A DNA stretch of 64,000 bases from Talpa occidentalis (taxonomy: Eukaryota; Chordata; Mammalia; Eulipotyphla; Talpidae): assembly GCF_014898055.3 (NCBI RefSeq), contig NW_023605083.1:68565715-68629714 (forward strand), read 5' to 3'. Made by a program: the position numbers and the translations under genes. Shown here one piece after another: positions 11,501 to 23,306 of this stretch; the stretch's first letter is position 1; each line of letters opens with the position of its first letter. The notes below the pieces were generated by a model, which was given only the letters and a program-made list of their open reading frames with translations, made no database searches and was not told where the DNA came from.

Positions 11501-12867
11501 ATCATTTGGGTGACCCCTGAGGTTATATCTTAAGGATCTGCTGATAATTGTCAATGAAATGCCAGTTTAGATGAGAGATTACAAATAAAACATATTTACT
11601 TATAATGTATTAATGCATGTGATTATCATTCACATATATTAATAGAAGTGCATTTTATACATTTATATATAATATTAATATAAATACACTTATGTAAATT
11701 TATATATAATATATTTATATTGAAACCAACCTTATCTACCAATTCCCTTGTGTTGTAATTTCTAATCTGTGCCCACTCTGTGCCAGCATCTATCAGGGGC
11801 ATTGGGAAGATGAGTGGAAGTAAACTTTGGGCTGGTGTAAGTTTCAAGGTAGAGAGCTGGTGCAGAGGCCATAAAAGAGTTTGGGGACCAGTTCTGGAAA
11901 GATCTGTCTCAAGAGTGAAAATGCTTTGGATCCTCATGAATGCTGAACCTCATAGATCTCGAACTCTATGAGAAAGACCAGACTCAGTTGCCCGTGAATG
12001 TGCTTGATCTTTCTAACCTCTGAGAGAGAAATAGGCCTGAATTCAACTCAACCCTGATACTGGCAGAGGGCTCAGAACTGCAGTTATTCTTCTGCGGACC
12101 CACTAGACCTCAGAAAGTGTCATTTGGCCTTCACTCTTGGAACAGACCAGAGACACTGGACCAACAGAGCAAAACTGTCATATATATCTCAAGGTGTCTG
12201 CATACAGAGAAAGGAGCTCAAAGTACACATCAGAAAATCAGAGCTGCTAGAATTTGCAAACCTAACAAATTAATTTGAAGACCAAATATTTAAAATGGTA
12301 TCAGAAATGATGATAGATAGTGAAACTGAATATATTTTCTGGAATTAAAATGATATTCAAACTTGAAATACATCATAAAACAATAATTTGAAAATAAAAA
12401 TAAAAATCACAATTCATATCTGAATTAGGAACCTGAAATATATTAGAAAATGTATATATTTTCCATATAGGATGCATTGCATATAGCATGTGTTTTATAT
12501 ATGCATATGTGAAAAAAGTCACACAAGATCGAGGAAAATGCTCAGCAAGTGTGGAGAATGGCACTGCCCCTCTCAGAAACATCAGTTTGAAAACTATCTG
12601 CCCGCAGATATACCTTCACTGAAAATTCCAAGTGAGGGACTTATAGAACAGAAATAAAACACAGAAATAAGAAACATGGAGCAGGGGAGGAAAACTGTTT
12701 TCACATACCCCCAGGGCAGTCTCGTGGGAGGAGAATGGTGATGTGCAACTCCTCTGTGGACCATAACCAAGAGACAGCAGAGCCAGGGCTGAAACCATTG
12801 AGTGTGATCCTTCCAGAGCCTGGCGCGGCGCTGAGTCTCACTCCAGATAATACTGATCAAGTGTTTA
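11501..12867. other. Unassigned sequence with AT-rich core
   Basis: An AT-rich core at about 11580-11730 contains repeated TATATAATAT and TTATAT words. The part at 11960-12300 has an even, repeat-like composition but I could not assign it. Confidence 0.45.
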
Positions 12868-12985
12868 ATGCACCACCCAGTCCAAAGTGCCTAGTTACAG
12901 TGGCATTGTCCAGGTCACTCAGTCTTCACAATGACATTTCAGGCTGGCAGATGAGAAAAAGCAAGAATCAGGAAATTTAGGTTAC
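12868..12985 (-). repeat. Possible MIR (reverse)
   Basis: Weak match to the MIR reverse strand: cactcagtcttcacaatgac, then ggctggcagatgagaaaaag. Confidence 0.38.
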
Positions 12986-13044
12986 TGGTGCAGTTCACAC
13001 TGCTACACGGTAAAGGTAGAATCAACCTCAGCCACTTCCCTCCA

Positions 13045-13150
13045 AGCCCTGTGCAGACTCTGGTGCCCCCACAACCAGTGCAGCCTTTGGCAATTCACCC
13101 AACCTCTCTGTGCCTGGAGAGAATCATCAGTGATTTGGGGAAGCATGAAC
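13045..13150 (+). repeat. MIR fragment
   Basis: MIR core: cctttggcaattcacccaac followed by ctctctgtgcctggagag. Confidence 0.5.
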
Positions 13151-14870
13151 ACTGTTCTGTTTGTCTGAGGGATGTTTAAGAAAGAGAAGGAGCTTTAAAA
13201 TCAGAACATGGAGAGGTCATTGTTTATGCTTCCCCTAGCAATCCACAAGGTGATAGACAAAACAGCTGGGTCACCATTACTTCAGCAAACAGTCATTTCA
13301 GACTAAGAAGAGAACTATGTGCTTCAACACTTCCTCCCATAATGGTTTCATAAAATGTTTAATTTTCCAGAAAATGGGCTTTTATCCACCTAGTAAGTGG
13401 TTCTTGTTTCCTTATTTTCACATTAATGACAAAAAAGCCGAGCAAGCTATATTTTGGTGTGTGTCATTTTGGAGGATAGAGATGGGGTAGATAACTGAGA
13501 GAAAATGGATGTTTTCATGATTCCATCGTAAACAGTCACTTAAACAAAAGCAGGGAATCTGTCTTTACCAACGTCCGGGACTTTATGAGTTCTTGCACAA
13601 AGTGGGGGGTAGTTGATTCATATCACACTGTTATATCAGCCATGGAGTTCTTCTATTAACTACCAGACCACTTGATTCTTATGGCCATCAGCTCCCCACT
13701 CAACCCCAACTCCCTCTAAATGCTCCTCCATATCTGTTTTTCCTGTCTCTGTAGTTCTATTTCCTACATTTCCCCCTTGTCTTCTCCCCACTGTGTACTC
13801 TTTTGTCAGGGACCACCTGAGAAGCTTTAACTTCTTCAAAACTTTCTCTCCTCTTCTTGATTGAATGTGATATTCCTCATTTCCTTCAAGTGTACTTTAT
13901 TTTCATTAATGGCACATTTTCTCTTTTCCATGACATAATCACCTTTTCCCATTTCAAAGTACAATAAAATATGCCCATTTAAAATATGTAAGAACTACAT
14001 AATTAGATTGAAAAATGGAAGCATTAGTAACACTATTCTCATCCTACTCTCCTCTGCCTGAATACCCTATTTTTATTTTTTTTTTAGTTTATAGTTTTCC
14101 AAAAATATTATATGCATTTAAATGTTCCATTTAGTCTGAAGGTACTTTGAAATGAAAACCACTCTTCTGACTGTGGATATATTTTGGAGGTAATAACAGT
14201 TATAAAGAAAAAGAAAACCAGGTAAGGGTACAGAATGGATAAGAACAGACTCTACCTGGGCAGGCAACACCCACATAATGAAAACAGGAATGTCCCTGGA
14301 AGTGAGTTGTATATGTTCAGAGAAAGAAACAAAGTTCTGTGTCTTACAAAAATCAAAAAATGCTGCTTGGGCCAGTCAGCCTTTGAGACTAGCATTGCAG
14401 AAATGGTACATCTGCTGACATGGTTAAGTCTGGGTCTTATACATGGGGGTATACAGTAAGTGTAAATGAATACACTTATCCATATGTATATGAAATGAAC
14501 AGAGTGAAGAGAAACTTCTTCAGGGAAGCAATTTTTTTCTACCATTCTAGCTTTTTGGGGTTAGAAAATAATTAAACTGATGGGAAACAGAATAACAGGA
14601 GAAAAACTTAATTTTTATGTTCTGATAGGAAATATACATGAATATAAAAGATTCCAAAACAGTCAGGCAAAATGAAGTATATGTGCTATCCTGAGCTAAC
14701 GAGAGGTGGGGGGGGGCTGGGTGAGGAGTAAGGTGAGACTTTACAGGGTCTTTAACTTCAAAGAGAATGAAGACAATTCACAGGAAGAGAAGAAAATCAG
14801 ATGTTTGGTAATCCATGTCTTTATGACAGAAACATATTTTGGGGAGGCAAGTTTTGTTCCCCCTCAGTAG
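13151..14870. other. Unassigned unique sequence
   Basis: No exon-like frame or supported repeat. A pyrimidine-rich part (13680-13900) weakly recalls L2. Short poly-T near 14075-14083 and poly-G at 14708-14715. Confidence 0.45.
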
Positions 14871-14885
14871 CAAAGAAAATCTTTT

Positions 14886-15156
14886 TTTTTTTTTTTTAAG
14901 ATTTATTTATTTATTTATACAAGCTCTGGGTACAGTCAGAAGCACGGAAGGGTGAGAGAATTCACCAGAGCCAGAGTGGGGGACAGAACAGGCAGACTGA
15001 CGAAATACACTGCTGAGAGGAGCAGCGGGCAGCAGGAGAGGTCTGCGCGCCATGTGGGACCCTCGCCCAGTGGCTGGGGGTCAAACCCGAGCTGCGGAGG
15101 CTGCGGGCAGTTTCGCAACCCAGCGCTCAACCGCTGCGCCACCAGGGAAGGTCCAT
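14886..15156 (-). mobile_element. tRNA-derived T+ SINE, stratum C
   Basis: Young minus-strand copy ending CTTCTGACTGTACCCAGAGCTTGTATAAATAAATAAATAAATCTT. B box region near 15082-15095 is decayed. The target duplication CAAAGAAAATCTTTT (14871-14885) reappears as CAAAGAAATTCTTTT (15157-15171) with one mismatch. Confidence 0.94.
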
Positions 15157-15171
15157 CAAAGAAATTCTTTT

Positions 15172-15900
15172 ATCTCTTCCTCATCTCATCTGCAGCCCAG
15201 CGCTGACCTACTCAACTCCGTTGGTACTATCTGATCTGTTACAATATGGAGATGTTTTGTATTATTTGACTGTATTATGTTCACAGCTAAGTCATTTATT
15301 TTGCTATGAATAACTCTCCGTTCTATTCCCACCTTCCCCTATGGTATTGATAATTACTTAATTTTTGCATTTGCTTAGCTTTTATACATATTTTCTGTCT
15401 AAAATTTCCCCAAAAAACTAATCACAGAACTTCCCTTATTACAATCAAATGCAGTATAGATGTATGTGCTCAGAAACTCCCTCTGGAATTTTTTGTCTTC
15501 ATGCCCAATTCTGGGCTTAGTTATTATCTAGAAAGAATTCATAGAACTGTCTGGGAATGTCTCTCATCCGAATTTGAAATCACCTTATTCTCTTTTTGGA
15601 ATTGAATTTTCTATTTGAATCTGCATCTTCCTTGGTTTATATACTTATGTTATTGAAACATATTTTCCAATTTTTTTTGCATGGGAGGTATGTTTTTGAG
15701 CTCTTATCTCTCTGAAATGCCTTTATTGTGCCCTGTTTCATGATTGTGGATTTTCTGTATTTAATTTTTTTCTAGGGCAGAAATTATTTCCCCTCAACTA
15801 TTGATGGCATTGTTGTACAGTCTTCTTAATATATGTTCTGCCAATGCCATCTAAATACTCAATCATTGCAATGTAGTTTTGCAATTAGGTTGGATGGAAG
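15172..15900. other. Unassigned unique sequence
   Basis: T-rich text with no assigned repeat and no gene. Confidence 0.45.
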
Positions 15901-15910
15901 AGGGCTCCTT

Positions 15911-16171
15911 TTTTTTTATTAATTTATTTATTTATACAAGCACTGGGTACAGTCAGAAGCACGGGAGGGTGAGAGAATTCACCAGAGCCAGAGCGGGGAG
16001 CAGAGAAAGCAGAAGGACCGAAGTACACTGCTGAGGAGAGCAGCGGGCCACAGGAGAGGTCTGCACGCCATGTGGGACCCTCGCCTGTGTCCAGGGATCT
16101 AACCGGTGCTTCAGAGGCTGCGGGCAGCTTCGCAGCCCAGCGCTCAACCGCTGCGCCACCGGGGAGGCCCA
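15911..16171 (-). mobile_element. tRNA-derived T+ SINE, stratum C
   Basis: Young minus-strand copy with the cagtcagaagcacgggaggg diagnostic block. Target duplication AGGGCTCCTT at 15901-15910 and 16172-16181. The head has the GGTGGCGCAGCGG A box intact on the minus strand. Confidence 0.94.
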
Positions 16172-16181
16172 AGGGCTCCTT

Positions 16182-16654
16182 ATTTTTGTGGAAGATGCTA
16201 GGGGCTCTCATTTTACCCTGCACCCTGAAAATTTACTCAGAGATCCCTTGACACTGGTTATTTTTTTCTTTCTTTGGGATGACAACTTACTGGAATTCTT
16301 CAATCTCAGAGCTAGGGCTGGTCAGCTTGGGTGAAAAGATGATCGATGGATGGACAGATAGATAGATACATTTCCTCACTTGACTTTTTCTATATTTGCT
16401 ATCTTTCTTTTCTTGCTATTCACATATTGGATCCTCTAATATAATTCTTCTTTCTGCCCAATTTTCTATATCTTTGTCTTTTTGGTTAATTTTTTTAGAT
16501 ATATCCTCAAATTTATTCTCTAATCTAGATTTTTTTACTTAATTCTACATTTAAACGTTACTCACATCTCATTATCGCTGAATTATTTGAATGTTTTAGT
16601 GGCACATGCTCTTATCCCACTAAGGATACCAATCAAACGTGTATGTCTGTGTGC
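16182..16654. other. Unassigned unique sequence
   Basis: A short GATG/GATA tract lies near 16340-16370. No gene or other repeat recognised. Confidence 0.45.
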
Positions 16655-16795
16655 CTTGCTGTTTGTTTCCTCTCAGTAGCTTCCCGGCTGGTTTCTCTGC
16701 ATAAGCCCTTGCCCATTTAGTCTATTCTCAATATAGCAGCAAGGCTGATCTTTTAAGAAAATTGATTTATGTTCTCAGAAAAATGATTTCCTTGG
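16655..16795 (+). repeat. L2 fragment
   Basis: Sense L2 pattern: ggctggtttctctgcataag, then cccatttagtctattctcaa, then tagcagcaaggctgatcttt. Confidence 0.5.
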
Positions 16796-16933
16796 TGATC
16801 AAATAATCATTACCAAAAAAGCAAGCAAGCAGAAATGTGTAGGGTAGAAAGTACAAAATTACCTAAAATCCCACCACCCACCAACAACTGTCATTAATAT
16901 CAGTGGCTATCAATCCATACATCTCGCTAAGGA

Positions 16934-16937
16934 ATGT

Positions 16938-16971
<34 letters not shown>
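16934..16971. repeat. (TG)n(AG)n microsatellite
   Basis: About 14 TG units followed by AG units. Confidence 0.95.
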
Positions 16972-18190
16972 TTCTAAAGGAGAGGGAGGAACAGAAGAAG
17001 GGAGAGAGGGAGAGTGAGATTAATTAGTGGGGAGACAATTAGATTAAAATATTTGTATTATAATGGTTAATTTAAAATTAAATGGCAAATTTAGTTTCAC
17101 TCGAATTTAATATTTAGAAAAACATTTTGAAGTAACATGAAAAAAATGAATATCTCAGGAGATGTGGAGCATCTAAAATATCTAGTGTTAAGGAAAATAG
17201 GTAGCAGGAAATTTTAAAATGTTAAAATCTTAATGAGAAAAAGGGTTGTTTCTGTTTTGGATACATAGACTCTCTGCTAAAAGAAAACCAACATCCCCTG
17301 TATCCTCTCTTTCAGCCATTCTCCAGTCTTCTACCTCTCTCATATGCTATTATTAGTTAGGTTTATGACATTTACATATTCTGGTCTGAAACCACAATTT
17401 TCACTGTTGTTTCATTTTAATTGTATATTGAATAGGAGTCTGCATTCACCCCGATCCTGTTCCTGTGGCTTCCTCATTTCCAATTACTTTGTCATCATTT
17501 ATCATTTTGATTACTGGATTTCATCTTGCAGATTTTTTAAAATGTAATAATATATATATTTACCTAACCCCATGTATTCAAGATACTCTCATGTCAACAT
17601 ATAATCAATACAAAATTGCAAATGAGTTTTTTTTTTGTTTTTTTTTTTTTACATTCTGCTTCTCTCAGTAAGTCTTTGGAGTCTGGTGTGTGTTTGACAC
17701 TTGGAACACATTTCAGCCACCCTAGCTGTGTTTCAAGAGCTCTGCCCTTACGTGGAGCAGAGCCAACAGTGCAGAGAGTGCAGGCCCGGTCCTTTGCCAT
17801 TCTTGTTTCTCTCGTGCATTTCCAGTTAAATTGTGATTTTACTTCAGCAGTATCTACTAATTGTGGGGTTCTGAGCTAGAAGAGATTCTTGGGGTGTTCA
17901 CAGTTTGTTCATCTGTTATTCCTATGTGTTTTAACTCTGTAACATTGTAGATTCACGTCACCCTATAAGAAATAATACAGAAATATTGTAAAGAAGAAAA
18001 TGGGGGGGTCTGTATTTCTTCAGTTTATACATGCTTTGAATATCTATATTTTTTTCAAATTATGTTTATTGAGCTGCAGTAGGTTAGCATCTTTGTATCT
18101 GCTCCAGAAATTATAGGTTCAAACCTCTACAGATGTGTACTTCTATGCCTACCTACAATCCTCCACCATGTAGCCTGACTTTTCACTCGA
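16972..18190. other. Unassigned unique sequence
   Basis: No exon or supported repeat. A T-rich run with single G breaks lies at 17628-17650. Confidence 0.45.
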
Positions 18191-18207
18191 AATAAAACTT
18201 CCTTTTT

Positions 18208-18496
18208 CCAAAAAAAAAATTTCCTTTTTTTTTGAAGATATATTTATTTATACAAGAACTGGGGTACAGGCCAGATGTGTGGGAGGGTGAAAGGATTCAC
18301 CAGAGACAGAGCGGGGAATAGAACAGGCAGGCTGACAAAATACACTGCTGAGGGGAGCAGCAGGCGAGACTGGAGATGTCTGCTGCACCATGTGGGATTC
18401 TCTTTGGCCAGTGGGGATCGAACCCATGCTGCAGAGGCTGCGGACAGCTTCACAGCGCAGCACGGTGCTCAACTGCCTGCGCCACCAAGGAGGCCC
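18208..18496 (-). mobile_element. tRNA-derived T+ SINE, stratum B, with extra 3' segment
   Basis: Minus-strand copy with stratum B end (CCCCAGTTCTTGTATAAATAAATA). A perfect 17-bp repeat AATAAAACTTCCTTTTT flanks it at 18191-18207 and 18497-18513. Between the left repeat and the SINE tail is an extra piece (18208-18233) that contains a near-copy of the target, AAAATTTCCTTTTT. Confidence 0.93.
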
Positions 18497-18569
18497 AATA
18501 AAACTTCCTTTTTAAGTGTAAATGGAAGTATGTGTCACTCTTGCATTTAAAACCCTGCCAGTGCCTGCT

Positions 18570-18845
18570 GGGACCTCCAGGGTGGTGCAACGGGTTAAGT
18601 CTCAGCACTATGAAGCTATCCACAGCCATTGCAGCACGAGTTGGATCCCTGGCCAGGGAGCTAACCCACATGGCGCAGCTGACCTCTCCTGACTCACCTG
18701 CTGCTCCCCTCAGCAGTGTATTTCAGTAGATCCACCTGTTCTGCTCCCCACTCTGTCTCTGGTGAATTCTTTCACCCCCCACACTTCTGGCCTGTACTCC
18801 AGTTCTTGTGTGCATGAATAAGTAAATCTTAGAAAATAAAAATAA
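18570..18845 (+). mobile_element. tRNA-derived T+ SINE, stratum A
   Basis: Old plus-strand copy. The head has GGTTAAG after the A box and CTATGAAGCTATCCACAGCC. It has the CCAGGGAGCTAACCCACATGG segment and ends TTCTTGTGTGCATGAATAAGTAAATCTTAG. Flanking repeats are only roughly similar (AAAACCCTGCCAGTG, AAAATGCTGTCATTG). Confidence 0.9.
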
Positions 18846-18974
18846 AATGCTGTCATTGTGTCCCCTATCACCCAGTTAAAGCCAGTGCACTTATAGGGTT
18901 GATGAGCCATACAGGTTCTGACCATTGGCACACTCTGCAGCCTTCGTTGTCTTTATTTTTGCTGCACACTGCTC

Positions 18975-19345
18975 TTGCCACACTGCAGCCAACGTCATCT
19001 CCGCTTTTAATGTCAATGACTTTTCACCCAATCCAGCACTGTCTCATCTGCATATCACCCAAACTCTCACCTCCTTCAAGATTTTCCTCAAACATTACCT
19101 TCTTGATGAGGCCTGTCCTGGCCACACTCTTTAAAATGAATTGCCCTTGCCACCCATTCATCATTCCCAGTTCCCTGTCATGATGCTCACTTTATTTTCT
19201 TCTTTTCCAAGGCACTTGCATTTTCTAATATGCTACATATAATCTGGTGTGTTATGCTTTCTGTTTGTTTACTCCTATACCCAAAATTGATATTCTGTCA
19301 ATAACTTACTGTTGACAATGAGAGTTAGTCAAAAGCTTTGTGCCT
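18975..19345 (+). repeat. L2
   Basis: Sense L2 3' region in order: ctcacctccttcaagatttt, then cttgatgaggcctgtcctgg, then tttccaaggcacttgcattt and a diverged end. The plus-strand open frames here are by-products. Confidence 0.65.
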
Positions 19346-19390
19346 CAATTTCCTCATCTGTAAAATTTAGGTAAGATTGTTTTCATTTGT
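19335..19390 (+). repeat. MIR core fragment
   Basis: A short core match: gtgcctcaatttcctcatct then gtaaaatttaggtaag. Confidence 0.4.
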
Positions 19391-19434
19391 CAAATTTCTG
19401 TCAAATGCATGATTTTTTTTACATGTAATTTGTC

Positions 19435-19570
19435 ATGTAAGCACTATAGTTTTCTTCAGGTAGATTGTCTGTATCTAACAGATGAAATAACTGATTCAAA
19501 AAGATTAGGAAACTTTCCCAAGATCTCAACATTTATAAGTAGACTTGACAGGATTTTATGCAATAACCTA
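19435..19570 (-). repeat. MIR-like (reverse)
   Basis: Reverse MIR pattern: aacagatgaaataactgatt, then aggaaactttcccaagatct. Confidence 0.45.
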
Positions 19571-19624
19571 GTTATCCTCTTACCATGAAAAGATCTCAAT
19601 AAAAGTTTATTTTAAAATGTTTTT

Positions 19625-19775
19625 AGTAATTTTAGTGATTATTACCTAATGATTCCCATTTTACAGATGGAAAAACTGAGCTTTCTAGAATTGAAAAGTC
19701 TTGAACATAAGGTTGATAATTAATGAAACTGAATTTTACTGCAATTTCCTGTGGCTCCAAAGCCAATGTTCTTTT
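19625..19775 (-). repeat. MIR (reverse)
   Basis: Reverse MIR pattern: cccattttacagatggaaaa, then actgagc, then a decayed head. Confidence 0.52.
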
Positions 19776-20904
19776 AATTCTTTTAAAAGGAATTCAGTTT
19801 GTTGGATTAAAGAACAAATGAATTTAATGTACAGTTTTCCATTGTCTTCTGCCAAATATTAAATCTCTTCATCACTAATTCTCAACACATAATGTTCTTT
19901 CTGTATATTATTCTTCTAGAGGATATAGTCAGTGATGAATCAACAGCATTTCAATAAACAGGACATTGACATTTTTTGAATTGCTGTCTACTTTACTTTC
20001 ATTTACTGGGTAATCACCACTCTATCCCATAATGCTCTGAGGTTCCTACTGTCCTGAATCATTTCCCCTCTATATGTTGTATTGCAGCCTTCACTTGGGG
20101 GCCCCAGCTGCCAAATAAAAGGTCATTTAATGGGTCCTTACTCTTTTGAGCACCATTCAAAGCCTCCTCTTCAATCAGCTTCTCAGGGAGAGATCCAGGT
20201 GGGGGCAAATAGGCAGGTCACTTCAGCTCTGTTTCCATGGCAACCAACACATGAATGTGATCTTAGCCCACGACCTTGGACATAATGACCTCTAATCACA
20301 TCCTCTGTGCCCCTCAGGACTCAGTGACTCCTATGGCAATTTCCTGTGACCCACTTTAACGGCAGGGCTTTCAAAAAGGTGGATTTCCTACCTCAAGCAG
20401 GGAGAGTCAAGCAGTAATTACTTCAGGGCAGTAACTTTGAACAGAAAGGGTCTTTGCAGGAATCCTACAACAGCAGTAGATAAAATATCTTACATAGATT
20501 CAAGGTGCAAATAGACCACTCTTGCTGAAGTGTTTCAGTTCCTAATTAACCCTGACTGAATACCCTTTGACCCAGCTCATTTCTAAACTTCATAGAAAGA
20601 TAATGTGGATAAAGAAAGCTATGTCTAAAAAGAAATATTTGAAGGAACAAAGAATACTGTGATAAGTAAGAAGATAACACAGTGTAAGGTCAAAGATCGC
20701 TATCTTCAAATATGTTGGATCTTGACACAAGAAAGAAGAATTAAGGTTGGTTTGATGTCTGGACATGCAATCACCAGAAGACAGTTACTGGCAGGCCTTC
20801 TCTCTTTGGGAGGCTTGTGTATTATGGTAGTCAAGCCTGATGACTATTGTGTCAAGGCAAGACTTGGTTACCTATGCCTTTCACTAACTATGCCTATGTG
20901 CATA
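19776..20904. other. Repeat-free segment, possible regulatory DNA
   Basis: No interspersed repeat and no exon is apparent. The part at 20080-20360 is less AT-rich than its surroundings and contains an RFX-type site; see the separate entry. Confidence 0.45.
20231..20244. promoter_or_regulatory. Candidate RFX X-box
   Basis: GTTTCCATGGCAAC matches the palindromic X-box GTTRCCATGGYAAC at all but one position. RFX factors bind such inverted repeats. Function here is inferred from the motif alone. Confidence 0.4.
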
Positions 20905-21110
20905 TGTTGGCTTTCCTTCTTTGTGAAATAGGGATGATACTGGCATTCCTTCATTCAACGTTTATTGCAATTTACTGTATATCTTCATAGGGATGCTATA
21001 TGCAGTAAATACACAAATGCATAGAAAGCACTTAGCTCAATATCTGGCAGATGGAATACATCCTCAGAGTAATTGTCACTGCTGTTGTTATTATTATTCA
21101 ATCTTTAACC
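20905..21110 (+). repeat. MIR
   Basis: MIR 3' half: ctttgtgaaatagggatgat, later agaaagcacttagctcaata, then tctggcagatggaatacatc and ttgttattattattc. Confidence 0.58.
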
Positions 21111-22117
21111 AAAAATAAATTTCTAAAAGTCAGAGAGCTGGAAAGTGTTGCCTTAGAAGGCATCAGACTCTGCCATTGGCCAGATCCTGAGAGACTTACC
21201 ATTTAGAAAGGGGTGTCAGGGAGTAGACACTAGAAGAGGATCTGGTATCAGTTAAACTGTAGGTTTTGAAGGATCCTTCTAATTAAAGGGTGGCATTATA
21301 GTGTGATGTTTAGACATTCCTCACTATTGACAACTCTCTAATAATAATTAGGGCATAGAATCATTAGGTGCCACTAAAGCAAACTTATAGGAAAATCATA
21401 AGTCTTTTTTTTTTTAAATGTCATTCCCAAACTTTTATCATCTGACCCGTACAGTCTATCCAGATCTTTATCTTTCTGACATTGTCACTGCTTGCCTGTC
21501 CTATGCCTTTATGGGTTTTCTTTATCTTATATCTAATGCTCAACAGACAAAAAAATATTGTGAAAGTTGAAGGTTGAATGCCACCTTCTCTTCCTCCATT
21601 CCCACGCAGAATGCATTTTTATTTCTTTCATAAATATGTTCATTTAGCATGAGGTCACTGAGGAGTACACTGTGGACACAGGTGAATACACCCCACCCAA
21701 TGGCCATCTTTAAGCTTTGGCTCTAGAAAGAGAGTAAAATGCACAGAAAATTATAGGAATAGCCAGCTTTGCTCACGTGGAATATCATTCCTCAGAAAAA
21801 ATGAATGAACTGAAGTGATTCCTGCCAAACAGCTCAGAAACTGACATGAATGAACAAGGAAGTGTCTCCATTATCTTATGATTCCTTCTAGGGAAGAACA
21901 CTAGAAACCAAACTCTGAATAGTGTTTATCTAAGGCTGGAATTGAGAATGAGAAAGAGTAATGGAATCTAGCAGAAACATAGTTGGTATTTTTAGGAAAA
22001 TTTATTTCTTACTTTGGATGGTAAGTATATAAAATACATATATTTCTTAAAACAAAATGTTCTTCCTACAGAAGATATTACAGGTTGTAAAAAAGGTTCT
22101 AAAGGGTGCTATGACAC
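21111..22117. other. Unassigned unique sequence
   Basis: No supported repeat or exon. 21290-21380 recalls a decayed hAT-type MER element, but too weakly to call. Confidence 0.45.
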
Positions 22118-22352
22118 ATGCTCAGCGAAATAAGCCAAAAAGAAAAAGAAAAATACCGGATGGTCTCACTCATAGCAGGAATCTAGAAAACTTAAATAAT
22201 GGACCAGGAAAATGAATAACTATAAGAAAGTGAAAATCAAAATCAACAAAAAACTATGAACCAGAGACACTTTTAGGGGGGCGGGGGCGGGAGGGGAGGG
22301 ATTGGGGTCAGAATGGGGGGCGGCAATTGTATGGGGAATATAACAATAAAAT

Positions 22353-22383
<31 letters not shown>

Positions 22384-22385
22384 TC
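22118..22385 (+). mobile_element. Short 5'-truncated young L1 (3' end only)
   Basis: Begins inside the last ORF2 codons ([20 protein letters not shown] in frame) and contains the whole 3' UTR. The latter has a G-rich block (22276-22300) and ends AATAAAATTTAT then a pure A-run of about 30 (22354-22383). It is nearly identical to the end of the L1 at 25000-26026. The long pure A-run suggests a recent insertion. I found no clear target duplication. Confidence 0.93.
22276..22300 (+). other. G-quadruplex-capable tract in L1 3' UTR
   Basis: Five closely spaced G-runs of three or more (GGGGGG, GGGGG, GGG, GGGG, GGG). Conserved G-quadruplex tracts are known in mammalian L1 3' UTRs. Confidence 0.75.
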
Positions 22386-22904
22386 AAAGTCAGCAGAACT
22401 CTATTTAGAAAGGGGTATGTAACATAACTGGAGTGGCTTCTTGGGTTTCATGGAAATACCCTTATGTAGGAATTCACCAGATACACTGTGACAATGAGCA
22501 GTAGAAATGAAAAGGGCTCTGGGAAATTCATCTGTTCTGTCCTTATTTGCATTTTGGTATAAGTTTCCAACTTGAAACCTATTTCATCTCAGTTGAGCAG
22601 AAAGTGCATAGCAATTGAGTCATGTTTACCTTTGTATTCACTAAGGAACTGAGCAAAATCTTTGTCATTTTGAAATGAATACTAATAAAGATGGAGACTT
22701 CTAACCTCATGTTGCTTCTGGGTCACAGATAAGCTAAATGTTGAATACATGTTTCCTTTTTTTTAGAGGACACTCACCACCAATTCATCCAAACTTACAG
22801 GGTTTTAAAAAGGGATTGTGATTTGGCAGTTCTCCTGACTAGGTGTGTCACCTAGTATTTTACCTGGATTTCCAACAATATTTTACCTGGATTTCCCTCT
22901 ATGA
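22386..22904. other. Unassigned unique sequence
   Basis: No repeat or gene recognised. Confidence 0.45.
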
Positions 22905-23306
22905 AATATATTTTCTTCCTCATCCCTTACCTATTAAATTTACTCTAATCTTTCTAAGATTCAGCTCACGTGCTTCTGACTCTATCAGGTCTTTACTACT
23001 TGTTTCAGTATGATGATGGAGCTCTTTCCTATCAATGTTTTCGCAACTCTGTGACACCCCTTGCCATAAGCTTCCTGGGTAAAGATTAGTTGATATGGCT
23101 TCTGGACCATTGTAAGAGCTGGTACATTCTAGCCATTATCATTATTAAAGGATGTTACCTCCCTTCAAATATGTACATCCCATGAAGAGAAATAGTGAGG
23201 CAGGTGCAACACTATACAATTTAGTCAATTCTATATGTCCCACAGACTAAGACTCAGTCTTAGGCACATTGTAGTTGCTTAGATATGAAAGAATGAAATG
23301 AATAAA
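22905..23306 (+). repeat. L2 (discontinuous)
   Basis: Sense L2: cttacctattaaatttactc, agattcagctcacgtgcttc, then after an unmatched part acatcccatgaagagaaata, gtcttaggcacattgtagtt and gaatgaaatgaataaatc at the end. Confidence 0.52.

Noticed and set aside
18899..19183. 94-codon frame as a possible exon
   Set aside because: The sequence matches a sense-strand L2 repeat.
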